DNA of 64,000 nt. Origin: an uncultured Prevotella sp. GTDB taxonomy: Bacteria > Bacteroidota > Bacteroidia > Bacteroidales > Bacteroidaceae. Made by a program: the position numbers and the translations under genes. The stretch is taken from positions 1-64,000 of the forward strand of contig UQTI01000002.1 of assembly GCA_900543975.1 (NCBI GenBank), read 5' to 3'. The notes beneath the pieces are model-generated. The model was not told where the DNA came from. It searched no databases and saw only the letters and a program-made list of their open reading frames with translations. Shown piece after piece: positions 17,954 through 26,528 of this stretch (position 1 is the first letter of the stretch; the number at the start of each line of letters is the position of its first letter).

Positions 17954-18010
17954 CTTGCGCGGTGCAAACGTTATGATTTGTCTTGCTTGGTGCAAACGTT
18001 ATGGCGCAAG
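17954..18010. repeat. Paired direct repeats inside a dyad upstream of yihY
   Basis: GGTGCAAACGTTATG occurs twice (17961-17975 and 17989-18003), 28 bp apart, and the pair is flanked by CTTGCGC (17954-17960) and its complement GCGCAAG (18004-18010). This lies just upstream of the YihY gene and could be an operator or an RNA structure; no known regulator is recognised. Confidence 0.75.
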
Positions 18011-18065
18011 GAGAAATTGTTTTAATGCCTTTCCTTATATAACACAAAAAACGAATCCGTAAATC

Positions 18066-19376
18066 ATGAATATCAAAAAAATAATAGGTTTCTTTCGTCA
18101 CGACATGTGGCACATTAAGCGTGATGAGGTGTCGCCGTTGGCCTTTTTTGCCGTCGGGGTGCTGAAGAAACTGTATATTTCTATCGAATTTTTTACCACA
18201 CGACGCGTCATAGATATGGCATCGGCGCTTACATACAGCACCTTGCTTGCCATTGTCCCCATTTTTGCCGTCGTGTTTGCCATTGCTCGTGGCTTCGGCT
18301 ATAACAAATATATCGAGCTGTGGTTTAGAGAGTCGTTGTCAAGTCAGCCACAGGCCGCCGACACCATTATTGCGTTTGTCAACTCTTACCTCGTCCATAC
18401 GAAGAGCGGCGTGTTCTTTGGGGTCGGCTTGGTGTTCATGCTCTTCACGGTACTAATGCTTACGGCCAATGTGGAAAAGACGTTCAACTCTATATGGCAG
18501 GTTAAGCACCCTCGTAGCGTGTATAGGGCTGTGACCGATTATCTTGCCATGCTTTTCCTTGTGCCGATCGTCATCGTGGTGACGTCGGGCGTTAGTATCG
18601 TTGTTGCAACGTTGGCGGGACAGGCCAACGACTATATTGTGCTTGGCTCTGTCATGCGCGTTACGGTTGACGTGCTGCCTTATGTGCTCATGTCGGTGGT
18701 CTTCATGGGCCTTTATCTCTTTATGCCAAACACCAAGGTGCGGTTCTCGGTTGTCGTTATACCGGGCATCCTTGCGGGCATTGCCATGCAGGTGTTGCAG
18801 CTGTTCTACATCCATGCCCAGATCTTTCTGTCGTCTTACAACGCCATCTACGGCTCGTTTGCCGCACTTCCGCTCTTCATGCTTTGGGTACAGATCTCGT
18901 GGACAATCTGTCTTTTTGGCGTGGAGCTGTGTTACACCAACCAGAACATGGACGAGTTGTCGTTCATGACCTACACCTCGAAGATCAGCCATCGTTACAA
19001 ACTGCTGCTCAGCGTCACCCTTATGTCGCACATCTGTCATCGTTTTGCTGAAGGACGCAAGCCATACACAGCTCTTGATCTGAAGATGATGACAGACATA
19101 CCCATACGCATAACCCAAGATCTGCTTTACAACCTTGTGAACGTTGGCTTGTTAAGCGAAAACTCGGCTGAGGGTAAGGACGCGGAGCCTACCTATCAGC
19201 CTGCCCTATCGTTGGAGCACATCACCATTGGCTCTATTGTGGAACGCCTTGACAGTCTGGGCGAGTGGCATCTTGACATTGACGTTCGCAAGCAGTTGGA
19301 GAATGTGTCATGGAGAGAATACATGCGTGAGCGCAAAGCTTATCTCGACAACCTGCGTAAGATAGGTATCGTGTAG
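18066..19376 (+). CDS. YihY/BrkB-family inner membrane protein
   Basis: A 436-residue protein with about six membrane helices between residues 45 and 300, in the pattern of the YihY/BrkB family once misnamed RNase BN. Typical segments are MASALTYSTLLAIVPIFAVV and SYNAIYGSFAALPLFMLW. A cytosolic C-terminal region (about 310-436) contains a winged-helix-like part (KMMTDIPIRITQDLLYNLVN). Molecular function of the family is unsettled. The gene follows rnpB and the direct-repeat element. Confidence 0.9.
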   Translation: MNIKKIIGFFRHDMWHIKRDEVSPLAFFAVGVLKKLYISIEFFTTRRVIDMASALTYSTLLAIVPIFAVVFAIARGFGYNKYIELWFRESLSSQPQAADTIIAFVNSYLVHTKSGVFFGVGLVFMLFTVLMLTANVEKTFNSIWQVKHPRSVYRAVTDYLAMLFLVPIVIVVTSGVSIVVATLAGQANDYIVLGSVMRVTVDVLPYVLMSVVFMGLYLFMPNTKVRFSVVVIPGILAGIAMQVLQLFYIHAQIFLSSYNAIYGSFAALPLFMLWVQISWTICLFGVELCYTNQNMDELSFMTYTSKISHRYKLLLSVTLMSHICHRFAEGRKPYTALDLKMMTDIPIRITQDLLYNLVNVGLLSENSAEGKDAEPTYQPALSLEHITIGSIVERLDSLGEWHLDIDVRKQLENVSWREYMRERKAYLDNLRKIGIV

Positions 19377-19513
19377 AGCTGTTAAGGTTCTTATATATAA
19401 TAAGGTGTAGCTGTTTGCGAAAATCTTTTCTCGCTCTGACATCTTTTCTGTCTTTTCCCTTAGGCTTGGCACATCTTTTGTTGTGTTCTTAATAAAAATG
19501 GAGGACAAAGATT

Positions 19514-20194
19514 ATGGCATTTATTGATTACTACAAAATTTTAGGCGTAGACAAAAATATACCTCAAAAAGATGTGCGTAAGGCTTATCTGAAGCGCACA
19601 AAGCAGTTTCATCCTGACCTTCATCCAAACGATCCGAAGGCCAAGGCAAAATTTCAAGCTCTTAACGAAGCTTACGATGTAATAAACGACCCTGAGAAAC
19701 GTAAACTCTATGACCAGTATGGTGAGAGATGGCGTGAGGGACAGGCGTTTGGCGGTGCTGGCGGCGCAGGACAGTCGTATCAATGGGGTGGAGGAGAAGG
19801 CTCTCCATTCGAAGGCTTCGATTTTTCAAGCTTCGGAGCAGGTGGCGGAGGCTTCTCAAGCTTCTTCCAAGACCTCTTCGGGCGCGGCGCACAGGCCAAC
19901 ACGCGCAGCAAGGCAAGCAGACGCAACACCGGCGAGATGAATGCCACGGTAAACATTGACCTCTACACGGCTTTGCTCGGTGGAGATGTCATAATACAGA
20001 TGGGTAATGGCTCAAAGATAAAGCTTAAGGTAAAACCTGAAACACAGAACGGCACAAAGGTGCGTCTGCGTGGTAAGGGTTACGACCGTGGCGATGGTAC
20101 CATGGGCGACATGATTATAACCTATAACGTGACGTTGCCGACAAACCTCTCTGAACATCAGAAGACCTTGCTGCAACAAATGCGCGACGAATAG
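19514..20194 (+). CDS. Short J-domain co-chaperone (CbpA/DnaJ-like)
   Basis: A 226-residue Hsp40. The N-terminal J domain (about 4-68) is complete, with the HPD motif in KQFHPDLHPNDPK. A Gly/Phe-rich linker follows (about 75-125), then a single substrate-binding C-terminal domain (about 140-226, with VNIDLYTALLGGDVII). The zinc-finger of DnaJ and the first C-terminal domain of CbpA are missing, so it is a compact form. It would stimulate an Hsp70; client unknown. The ATG at 19514 follows an AGGACAAAG stretch. Confidence 0.88.
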   Translation: MAFIDYYKILGVDKNIPQKDVRKAYLKRTKQFHPDLHPNDPKAKAKFQALNEAYDVINDPEKRKLYDQYGERWREGQAFGGAGGAGQSYQWGGGEGSPFEGFDFSSFGAGGGGFSSFFQDLFGRGAQANTRSKASRRNTGEMNATVNIDLYTALLGGDVIIQMGNGSKIKLKVKPETQNGTKVRLRGKGYDRGDGTMGDMIITYNVTLPTNLSEHQKTLLQQMRDE

Positions 20195-20337
20195 TTGTTG
20201 CCCATTAGCCTCACTCGCGAAACGAGTTGACTTACTTTTTAACTCCCAACAATGTATATATATGCGAAACTTGAGTTAATTTATCTTAATTCTTTGGCTT
20301 GGCACTCTCTATATGATGTTGGGTAAGAAAAAATGAG

Positions 20338-20345
20338 TAACTTTG
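20338..20345 (+). promoter_or_regulatory. -7 box of rpsP
   Basis: TAACTTTG, a consensus -7 element, is followed by CAC and a leader of about 50 nt. No clean TTG at the expected spacing. The leader contains the stem-loop at 20350-20368. Confidence 0.6.
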
Positions 20346-20349
20346 CACG

Positions 20350-20368
20350 GCCGTCACGAGATGGCGGC
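20350..20368 (+). promoter_or_regulatory. Hairpin in the rpsP leader
   Basis: GCCGTCA (20350-20356) pairs with TGGCGGC (20362-20368) around a 5-nt loop, with one G-T pair. It sits at the very 5' end of the predicted rpsP transcript and may stabilise it or take part in autogenous control. Confidence 0.5.
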
Positions 20369-20403
20369 ATTTAATTCAAACCTCAAAAAATAAAAATTAA
20401 AAA

Positions 20404-20946
20404 ATGGCAACAAAAATCAGATTGCAGCGCGGCGGTCGTAAAGGCTATGCTTTCTATAGCATCGTAATCGCTGACGCAAGAGCACCACGTGATGGTAAAT
20501 TTACTGAGAAGATTGGTACTTACAACCCTAACACCAATCCTGCAACCGTAGATTTGAATTTTGATCGCGCTCTCTACTGGGTAGAGACAGGCGCACAGCC
20601 CACCGACACCGTACGCAACATCCTGAAGGATGAGGGCGTTTACTTGATGAAGCATCTTCGCGGTGGCGTTAAGAAGGGCGCTTTCGACGAGCAGGCTGCT
20701 CAGACAAAATTCGACGCATGGAAGGCAGACAAGGTTAACGGCCTGAACGCTATCCGTGAGAAAGAGGCTGCCGCCAAGAAGGAGGCTGCCGCTAAGGAGC
20801 TTGAAGCAGAGAAAAAAGTGAACGAGGCTATCGCCAAGAAGGTAGCAGAGAAGAAGGCTGCTGAGGCAGCTGCCAAGGCTGAGGCTGAGGCTGCCGCTCA
20901 GGCTGAGGCTACTCCCGCTGAGGGCGAGGCTCCTGCAGAGGCTTAA
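20404..20946 (+). CDS. rpsP: 30S ribosomal protein S16 with extended tail
   Basis: The first 80 or so residues are ordinary bS16 (MATKIRLQRGGRKGYAFYS, then DGKFTEKIGTYNPNTNP). The protein runs to 180 residues because of a C-terminal tail rich in Ala, Lys and Glu (about 115-180), a feature of Bacteroidota S16. The tail looks helical and has no catalytic motif. It has its own promoter and a strong terminator, so it appears monocistronic. Confidence 0.97.
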   Translation: MATKIRLQRGGRKGYAFYSIVIADARAPRDGKFTEKIGTYNPNTNPATVDLNFDRALYWVETGAQPTDTVRNILKDEGVYLMKHLRGGVKKGAFDEQAAQTKFDAWKADKVNGLNAIREKEAAAKKEAAAKELEAEKKVNEAIAKKVAEKKAAEAAAKAEAEAAAQAEATPAEGEAPAEA

Positions 20947-20974
20947 TGCGCTTTGATGCATAAGCTGAAGATAT

Positions 20975-21016
20975 GAAGCGCCTAAACACTCTTTACATGA
21001 GGTGTTTAGGCGCTTC
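20975..21016 (+). terminator. Terminator of rpsP
   Basis: A perfect 15-bp stem, GAAGCGCCTAAACAC (20975-20989) with its complement (21002-21016), 12-nt loop, followed by TTTC. Confidence 0.9.
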
Positions 21017-21064
21017 TTTCAATTAAAATAGATTTTTTTAATAAAACACATACACTCAAATAAT

Positions 21065-21952
21065 ATGAAAGCATTTGTTTTTCCCGGTCAGGGAGCACAG
21101 TTTGTAGGTATGGGTAAAGACCTATACGACAACAATCCCTTGGCAAAAGAACTCTTTGACAAGGCCGATGAGATTCTCGGCTTTAGCATCACTAACGTGA
21201 TGTTCAATGGCACAGACGAAGAACTGAAGCAGACAAAGGTCACACAGCCTGCTGTGTTCCTTCACAGCGTTGCCTCGGCTCTCTGCCTTGGCGACGACTT
21301 CAACCCTTCAATGGTTGCCGGCCACTCTCTTGGAGAGTTTTCTGCTCTCGTAGCTGCTGGCGCCCTGAGCTTTGAGGATGGCTTGAAGCTTGTCAGCGCA
21401 CGTGCCACGGCCATGCAGAAGGCTTGCGAGGCTGCTCCTGGCACCATGGCTGCTGTTATCGGTCTGCCCGACGGGACCATTGAGAACATCTGTGCTGAGG
21501 TAAGCAAGGACGGCGAGATTGTGGTTGCTGCCAACTATAACTGCCCCGGTCAGCTGGTTATCAGCGGCACCATGGAAGGTATCAATGCAGCATGTGAAAA
21601 GCTGAAGGCTGCCGGTGCAAAGCGTGCCCTGCCTCTGAAGGTTGGCGGTGCGTTCCACTCTCCTCTCATGCGCCCTGCCAAAGAAGAGTTGCAGAAGGCT
21701 ATCGAGGCTACCGAGTTTAAGGCTCCACGTTGCCCCGTTTATCAGAACGTGGACGCAAAGCCCTACACAGACCCTGTTGCCATCAAGGCAAACCTCATCG
21801 CACAGCTCACAAGCAGCGTGCGCTGGACAGAGACCGTGAACAACATGATTGCCGACGGTGCTGACGACTTCACCGAGTGTGGTCCAGGCAAGGCTCTTCA
21901 GGGCATGATTGGCCGCATTGACAAGAATGTGGCTGCTCACGGCATTGCTTAA
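21065..21952 (+). CDS. fabD: Malonyl-CoA:ACP transacylase
   Basis: Loads malonyl groups onto acyl carrier protein for fatty acid synthesis. The 295-residue protein starts MKAFVFPGQGAQFVGMG, has the nucleophile serine in GHSLGEFSAL, and the partner His in GGAFHSPLM. Normal family length. Other fab genes are not in the window. A terminator follows. Confidence 0.96.
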   Translation: MKAFVFPGQGAQFVGMGKDLYDNNPLAKELFDKADEILGFSITNVMFNGTDEELKQTKVTQPAVFLHSVASALCLGDDFNPSMVAGHSLGEFSALVAAGALSFEDGLKLVSARATAMQKACEAAPGTMAAVIGLPDGTIENICAEVSKDGEIVVAANYNCPGQLVISGTMEGINAACEKLKAAGAKRALPLKVGGAFHSPLMRPAKEELQKAIEATEFKAPRCPVYQNVDAKPYTDPVAIKANLIAQLTSSVRWTETVNNMIADGADDFTECGPGKALQGMIGRIDKNVAAHGIA

Positions 21953-21999
21953 GACCGTAGCCGCTCTAACACCCCAGCATTTGACAGACTCTGAATAAA

Positions 22000-22040
22000 A
22001 ACAATCCCTATTGCGCAGAGCATGTGTGATAGGGATTGTT
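22000..22040 (+). terminator. Terminator of fabD
   Basis: AACAATCCCTAT (22000-22011) pairs perfectly with ATAGGGATTGTT (22029-22040), followed by TCGTTT. The open frame of the next gene extends through this hairpin, which argues against any start before 22074. Confidence 0.85.
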
Positions 22041-22073
22041 TCGTTTACTGCATTTTTTCTACAGCAGACTTCT

Positions 22074-24221
22074 ATGGCTAATAAAATAATAATTTACCAG
22101 ATTTTTACCCGACTTTTTGGAAATACCAACTTTACCCGCACCTTTAACGGCTCTCTGAAAGAGAACGGTAGCGGCAAGATGAACTTTTTTGATGACGATG
22201 TGTTGCGCCGCATACGCACGATGGGCGTTAGCCATGTGTGGTTCACAGGCGTGCTGCGCCACGCATCTGCCACCGACTATTCTTCGTATGGCATACCTCG
22301 TCAGCACCCTGCCGTTGTGAAAGGAAAGGCGGGATCACCCTACGCCATCTGCGACTATTATGACATCGACCCCGATCTCGCCGAGGATGTGCCTGGACGA
22401 ATGCGAGAGTTTGAAGAGCTGTTGGCTCGCACACATAAGGCTGGCATGAAGGTTGTCATCGATTTTGTGCCTAACCATGTGGCACGACAATATCATTCAA
22501 TAGCTAAACCCGAAGGAGTGGACGATCTTGGCGCAAACGATAATGTCGACATGCATTTCTCGGCGTCAAACAATTTCTATTATTGTCCGGGACAACGCTT
22601 CGCACCTACTTTCGATATAAAGGCAGACGAGAAAGAGGCCTATTGTGAATATCCGGCCAAAGCCACAGGCAATGACCGTTTCGATGCTCATCCCGACCGC
22701 AACGACTGGTATGAGACGGTAAAGCTCAACTATGGTGTCGACTATTGCGACCTCGGCGGTCGTTCTGAACATTTCTCGCCTGTGCCCGACACATGGAAGA
22801 AGATGACCGACATTCTGCTCTTCTGGGCTGCAAAGGGTGTCGATGCTTTCAGATGTGACATGGCAGAGATGGTGCCATACGCATTTTGGAGCTATGCCAC
22901 AACAGAGGTGAAGAGACAATATCAAAATGTCCTGTTCATTGGAGAGGTCTATAACCCATCGTTGTATCGCACTTACATTGGCGCTGGCTTCGACTATCTC
23001 TACGACAAGGTGGGCATGTATGACACCATGCGCAACGTCATGTGTGCAGGATGGCCGACGACAACCATCACCAACGCTTGGCAGAGCGTGGACGACATCA
23101 ACGACCACATGCTCTATTTTCTTGAGAACCACGACGAGCAACGCATAGCAAGCGATTTCTTTGCTGCAGATGCACGCAAGGGAGTGGCTCCCATGCTTTG
23201 TCTGGCTCTCATGCGCAACAACCCGTTGATGGTTTATGCAGGACAAGAATATGGCGAGCGTGGTATGGACACAGAGGGCTTCAGCGGGCGCGACGGACGA
23301 ACAACCATCTTCGACTATTGGAACGTCGACTCGCTCTATCATGCCTTCGTGAACAAGGACATGCTCACAGCCGAGGAGAAAACTCTGCATTCCGATTATC
23401 AAGCCATCATGCGCCTTGCTTCGGAGGAAAAGGCTGTGACGAGCGGTCTCTCGTTTGACCTCATGTATGTGAACCGGCAAATAGCCGACCGCATCTACGC
23501 CTTTATGAGAAAGAGCGGCGATGAGGTGCTGCTTGTTGTTGCCAATTTTGGTGCTGCGGATGCCGATTGTGACGTGTGCATTCCTGCTCATGCCACCAAC
23601 TATCTGCAACTTCCCACAGCCGTTTATAAGGCTGTTGACCTGCTCTCGGGCGACGAGAAGGATGTGTGCATAGAGTCTGGATGCAGCGTGGCTTTGAATG
23701 TGCCTGCCTATGGAGGACGAGTGTATAAATTTAAAACATCACAAAAGAGTATGAACAGCGACGAGTTTATTATGAATGAGCACAACAAAGACGAGTTTCC
23801 GCCGGCCCATACGGCAGAACATCTGCTCAACCAGACCATGATTCGTATGTTCGGATGCGGACGCTCCAACAACGCTCACATTGAACGCAAGAAAAGCAAA
23901 ATGAGCTATGTGCTCGATCATAAGCCCACGCGCAAGGAAGAAAAGGAGATAGAGAGCCGCATGAACGAGCTTATCGCCGATGACCTGCCCGTCACTTATG
24001 AGTTTGTCGATAAGGACAATCTGCCACAAGGCATAAGCGTCGACAAATTGCCTGGCGATGTGTCGCAGAAGGTGCGTCTTGTTCGAATTGGCGATTATGA
24101 CGTGTGTCCATGCATCGGCAAGCATGTGCGCTCAACGGCGCAGATCGGACGCTTCGAACTGCTCGGAACCAACTGGGATGAGGCTTCTCACACGTTCCGT
24201 GTGCGCTTTAAGATAGTGTAA
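22074..24221 (+). CDS. GH13 alpha-amylase-type hydrolase fused to AlaX-like editing domain
   Basis: A 715-residue two-domain protein. Residues 1 to about 555 are a GH13 barrel: region I DFVPNH, nucleophile Asp262 in DAFRCDMAE, acid/base Glu291 in FIGEV, third Asp354 in LENHDE, then a beta-rich C-domain. From about Met560 the same frame continues into a domain typical of tRNA-editing AlaX/ThrRS-SAD proteins, with HTAEH (His579, His583) and CIGKH (Cys680, His684), the four metal ligands of that fold. GH13 enzymes act on alpha-glucans; AlaX proteins deacylate mischarged tRNA-Ala. Why they are joined is unknown. Met560 could be the start of a formerly separate gene whose upstream stop was lost, or a true fusion. 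The start is ATG 22074; the open frame before it lies in the fabD terminator. Confidence 0.85.
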   Translation: MANKIIIYQIFTRLFGNTNFTRTFNGSLKENGSGKMNFFDDDVLRRIRTMGVSHVWFTGVLRHASATDYSSYGIPRQHPAVVKGKAGSPYAICDYYDIDPDLAEDVPGRMREFEELLARTHKAGMKVVIDFVPNHVARQYHSIAKPEGVDDLGANDNVDMHFSASNNFYYCPGQRFAPTFDIKADEKEAYCEYPAKATGNDRFDAHPDRNDWYETVKLNYGVDYCDLGGRSEHFSPVPDTWKKMTDILLFWAAKGVDAFRCDMAEMVPYAFWSYATTEVKRQYQNVLFIGEVYNPSLYRTYIGAGFDYLYDKVGMYDTMRNVMCAGWPTTTITNAWQSVDDINDHMLYFLENHDEQRIASDFFAADARKGVAPMLCLALMRNNPLMVYAGQEYGERGMDTEGFSGRDGRTTIFDYWNVDSLYHAFVNKDMLTAEEKTLHSDYQAIMRLASEEKAVTSGLSFDLMYVNRQIADRIYAFMRKSGDEVLLVVANFGAADADCDVCIPAHATNYLQLPTAVYKAVDLLSGDEKDVCIESGCSVALNVPAYGGRVYKFKTSQKSMNSDEFIMNEHNKDEFPPAHTAEHLLNQTMIRMFGCGRSNNAHIERKKSKMSYVLDHKPTRKEEKEIESRMNELIADDLPVTYEFVDKDNLPQGISVDKLPGDVSQKVRLVRIGDYDVCPCIGKHVRSTAQIGRFELLGTNWDEASHTFRVRFKIV

Positions 24222-24233
24222 AAAACTAAAACC

Positions 24234-24331
24234 TTAACGGCAGACCCTAAAGGATAATCTCTCTAAAAAGGATAATCTCTCTAAAATGATGATCTCTCTA
24301 TGAGAAAGGTGTTTTTAGGGTTTGCCATTAA
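24234..24331. repeat. 18-bp inverted repeat enclosing direct repeats
   Basis: TTAACGGCAGACCCTAAA (24234-24251) and TTTAGGGTTTGCCATTAA (24314-24331) pair over 18 bp with two G-T type positions. The 62-bp loop contains two copies of AAAGGATAATCTCTCTAAAA (about 24249-24286) and a third degenerate copy. It lies between the amylase fusion and the pdx regulator, and may be a terminator with expanded loop. Confidence 0.75.
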
Positions 24332-24380
24332 AACTGTTTGCACAAAACCGCGTTTTCTTTGTCAATATGCAAACTGTTTT

Positions 24381-24410
24381 TTGAAAATAGCAAATTTTTT
24401 CTTTCCTTTG
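24381..24410 (+). promoter_or_regulatory. Promoter of the ThiD-AraC regulator gene
   Basis: TTG (24381-24383), a 19-bp spacer and TTCCTTTG (24403-24410), one mismatch from TAnnTTTG. The start point would fall at about 24415-24417, only a few bases before the ATG at 24421, so the message is nearly leaderless. Confidence 0.6.
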
Positions 24411-24420
24411 CAACCGTAAA

Positions 24421-25509
24421 ATGTCAAAAGTGCAGCAAAAGGATAATGTTCCTATACTTACAATCACGGGTTCCGATGGAACGGGTGGATCAGGAGTGCA
24501 GGCCGACATCAAGACAGTATCGGCTTTGGGAGGTTATGCCGTCACGGCCATAACATCGATAACCGTTCAGAACACTCTCGGCATTCAGGAGTTTTATGAC
24601 CTTCCTGCCGACACCGTGACAGGTCAGGTAGAGGCAATCGTAAACGATGTGCAGCCAAAGGTTGTGAAGATAGGCATGATAAGACGCTCTGATGTCATGG
24701 TGGCTGTGGCTAAGGCCATTGAGCGCTATAAGCCCGACGTGGTGATTTATGACCCCGTGGTTGTGTCAAGCAAGGGCGATGTGCTCATGTCGCTCGACCT
24801 GTTAGGGGCCATGCGACAATGGCTGTTGCCGTTGTGCACGCTCGTGGTACTGAAGAAGTCGGACGCTGAGCACATTCTCGGTCGGAAGATAGGTTCTTCC
24901 TCTGCTGGCGATTTGTTGAAGCTTGGTTGTGGCAACGTGCTCATGCATTGTGGCAACATCATGGCCAGCTCCAACACCGATGTGCTTATCACGGGCGACG
25001 GCGATGATCCGACGTTTATAACCAACCTGTGCAGCGAGATTCCTGGGCTCGACAACCACGGCATGAGCGGCAACCTCTCGGCAGCCATAGCTGTGTTCTG
25101 TGCCAAGGGTCAACCGCTGGATGAGGCTGTGCGCAACGCTTCGGTGTGGATGGCTAACCTCTTTGCAGAGAACAGACCGCTGACGGGTCGTGGCAACGAG
25201 CTGTTAAACGAGTTTGTGAACGAAATAGCTGAACATTTTGCCTCGCACAACGATGTGAGGTTTTATGCCGACCGCTTGAACGTGAGCAGCACATACCTCG
25301 CTCAGGTCACGAAACGCATTGCAGGCAAGGCACCGAAAGTGATTATTGACGAGTATGTGGCATCTGAAGCCCAGTCGATGCTGGTGTCGTCAACAAAAAC
25401 GGTTCAGGAGATCGCTTATGCGTTGGGATTTTCATCGCAAGCCCATTTCACCAAGTTCTTCAGAAAGGCTGTGGGCTGCACGCCAAGCGAGTATAGGCGC
25501 ACAAGATGA
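24421..25509 (+). CDS. ThiD-like kinase domain fused to AraC-type DNA-binding domain
   Basis: A 362-residue fusion. Residues about 11-255 have the fold of HMP/pyridoxine kinases (ITGSDGTGGSGVQADIKT, KIGMI, YDPVVVSSKG). The active-site loop that reads GTGCT in active enzymes is HGMSGNLSAAIA here (G214-M-S-G-N218), so the catalytic residue appears lost, and the usual TPN motif is VLKKSDAEH. Residues about 265-362 are an AraC/XylS double helix-turn-helix ending in the signature TPSEYRR (FTKFFRKAVGCTPSEYRR). I infer a regulator that senses a B6 vitamer or a pyrimidine with a degenerate kinase domain. pdxS begins 83 bp downstream, so the pdxST operon is the obvious target. Kinase activity cannot be excluded. 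Confidence 0.85.
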   Translation: MSKVQQKDNVPILTITGSDGTGGSGVQADIKTVSALGGYAVTAITSITVQNTLGIQEFYDLPADTVTGQVEAIVNDVQPKVVKIGMIRRSDVMVAVAKAIERYKPDVVIYDPVVVSSKGDVLMSLDLLGAMRQWLLPLCTLVVLKKSDAEHILGRKIGSSSAGDLLKLGCGNVLMHCGNIMASSNTDVLITGDGDDPTFITNLCSEIPGLDNHGMSGNLSAAIAVFCAKGQPLDEAVRNASVWMANLFAENRPLTGRGNELLNEFVNEIAEHFASHNDVRFYADRLNVSSTYLAQVTKRIAGKAPKVIIDEYVASEAQSMLVSSTKTVQEIAYALGFSSQAHFTKFFRKAVGCTPSEYRRTR

Positions 25510-25534
25510 CGCTCAGCGTTACTGTTCCTTCTCT

Positions 25535-25573
25535 TGTTACACATGGCATGAACATACGGAAAACAATGTAACA
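25535..25573. promoter_or_regulatory. Dyad upstream of pdxS, candidate operator
   Basis: TGTTACA (25535-25541) and TGTAACA (25567-25573) form a 7-bp inverted pair spaced 25 bp apart in the gap between the regulator gene and pdxS. It is placed where a regulator of pdxST would bind. AraC proteins more often use direct repeats, so this is tentative. Confidence 0.4.
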
Positions 25574-25592
25574 CAAAGAAAAAATAAAGCAA

Positions 25593-26468
25593 ATGAACAA
25601 AGAAAGACAAACTCTCAACCGCAACCTTGCACAGATGCTTAAGGGCGGTGTTATCATGGATGTAACAACCCCTGAACAGGCTAAGATTGCTGAGGCTGCA
25701 GGTGCTTGTGCCGTTATGGCTCTTGAGCGCATTCCTGCCGACATTCGTGCTGTTGGTGGCGTATCGCGCATGAGCGACCCGAAGATGATCAAGGGCATCC
25801 AGGAGGCCGTCTCTATCCCTGTCATGGCAAAGTGTCGTATCGGACATTTTGCAGAGGCTCAAATTCTGCAGGCTATCGAGATCGATTATATTGACGAGAG
25901 CGAGGTGCTCTCACCTGCCGATGATGTTTACCACATTGACAAAAACCAGTTTGACGTGCCCTTCGTCTGCGGCGCAAAGAACCTTGGCGAGGCTCTGCGT
26001 CGAATAGCAGAAGGTGCCACTATGATCCGCACCAAGGGAGAGCCGGGAACGGGCGACGTGGTTCAGGCTGTGCGCCACATGCGCATGATGCAGAGCGAGA
26101 TCCGTCGTCTCACATCTATGGCAACAGACGAGCTTTATGAGGCAGCAAAGCAGCTACAGGTGCCTTACGAGCTCGTGCAGTATGTTCATGACAACGGCAA
26201 GCTGCCTGTTGTCAATTTTGCTGCTGGCGGTGTAGCAACACCTGCCGATGCTGCTCTCATGATGCAGCTGGGTGCAGAGGGTGTGTTCGTCGGTTCAGGC
26301 ATCTTCAAGAGCGGCAACCCTGCCAAGCGTGCAGCTGCCATCGTGAAGGCTGTGACCAACTATAACGACGCCAAGATGTTGGCTGAGCTTTCAGAGGATC
26401 TGGGCGAGGCCATGGTAGGCATCAATGAGCACGAGATAGAGCTGCTCATGGCTGAGCGTGGCAAGTAA
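25593..26468 (+). CDS. pdxS: Pyridoxal 5'-phosphate synthase subunit PdxS
   Basis: Condenses ribose 5-phosphate, glyceraldehyde 3-phosphate and ammonia into PLP. The 291-residue protein has the family start region (LAQMLKGGVIMDVTTPEQA), the catalytic lysine in PVMAKCRIGHF, and the phosphate loops MIRTKGEPGTGDV and FAAGGVATPADAALMM. It works with PdxT, 60 bp downstream. The upstream gene encodes the ThiD-AraC regulator. Confidence 0.98.
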   Translation: MNKERQTLNRNLAQMLKGGVIMDVTTPEQAKIAEAAGACAVMALERIPADIRAVGGVSRMSDPKMIKGIQEAVSIPVMAKCRIGHFAEAQILQAIEIDYIDESEVLSPADDVYHIDKNQFDVPFVCGAKNLGEALRRIAEGATMIRTKGEPGTGDVVQAVRHMRMMQSEIRRLTSMATDELYEAAKQLQVPYELVQYVHDNGKLPVVNFAAGGVATPADAALMMQLGAEGVFVGSGIFKSGNPAKRAAAIVKAVTNYNDAKMLAELSEDLGEAMVGINEHEIELLMAERGK

Positions 26469-26528
26469 GCCGTTTTATCAAGCTTATAAAGCATTGTCTT
26501 TAGGCAAAAAGCAAAACATCAAAGAAAA

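Noticed and set aside
22011..22073. N-terminal extension of the GH13-AlaX protein
   Set aside because: Encoded by the right arm and tail of the fabD terminator.
22566..23609. 347-codon leftward frame opposite the GH13 domain
   Set aside because: Antisense to intact GH13 motifs; no start signal, no recognisable domain.
24421..25509. Simple annotation as thiamine kinase ThiD
   Set aside because: The catalytic loop is altered, an AraC domain is fused, and the neighbours are pdxS and pdxT with no thi genes nearby.
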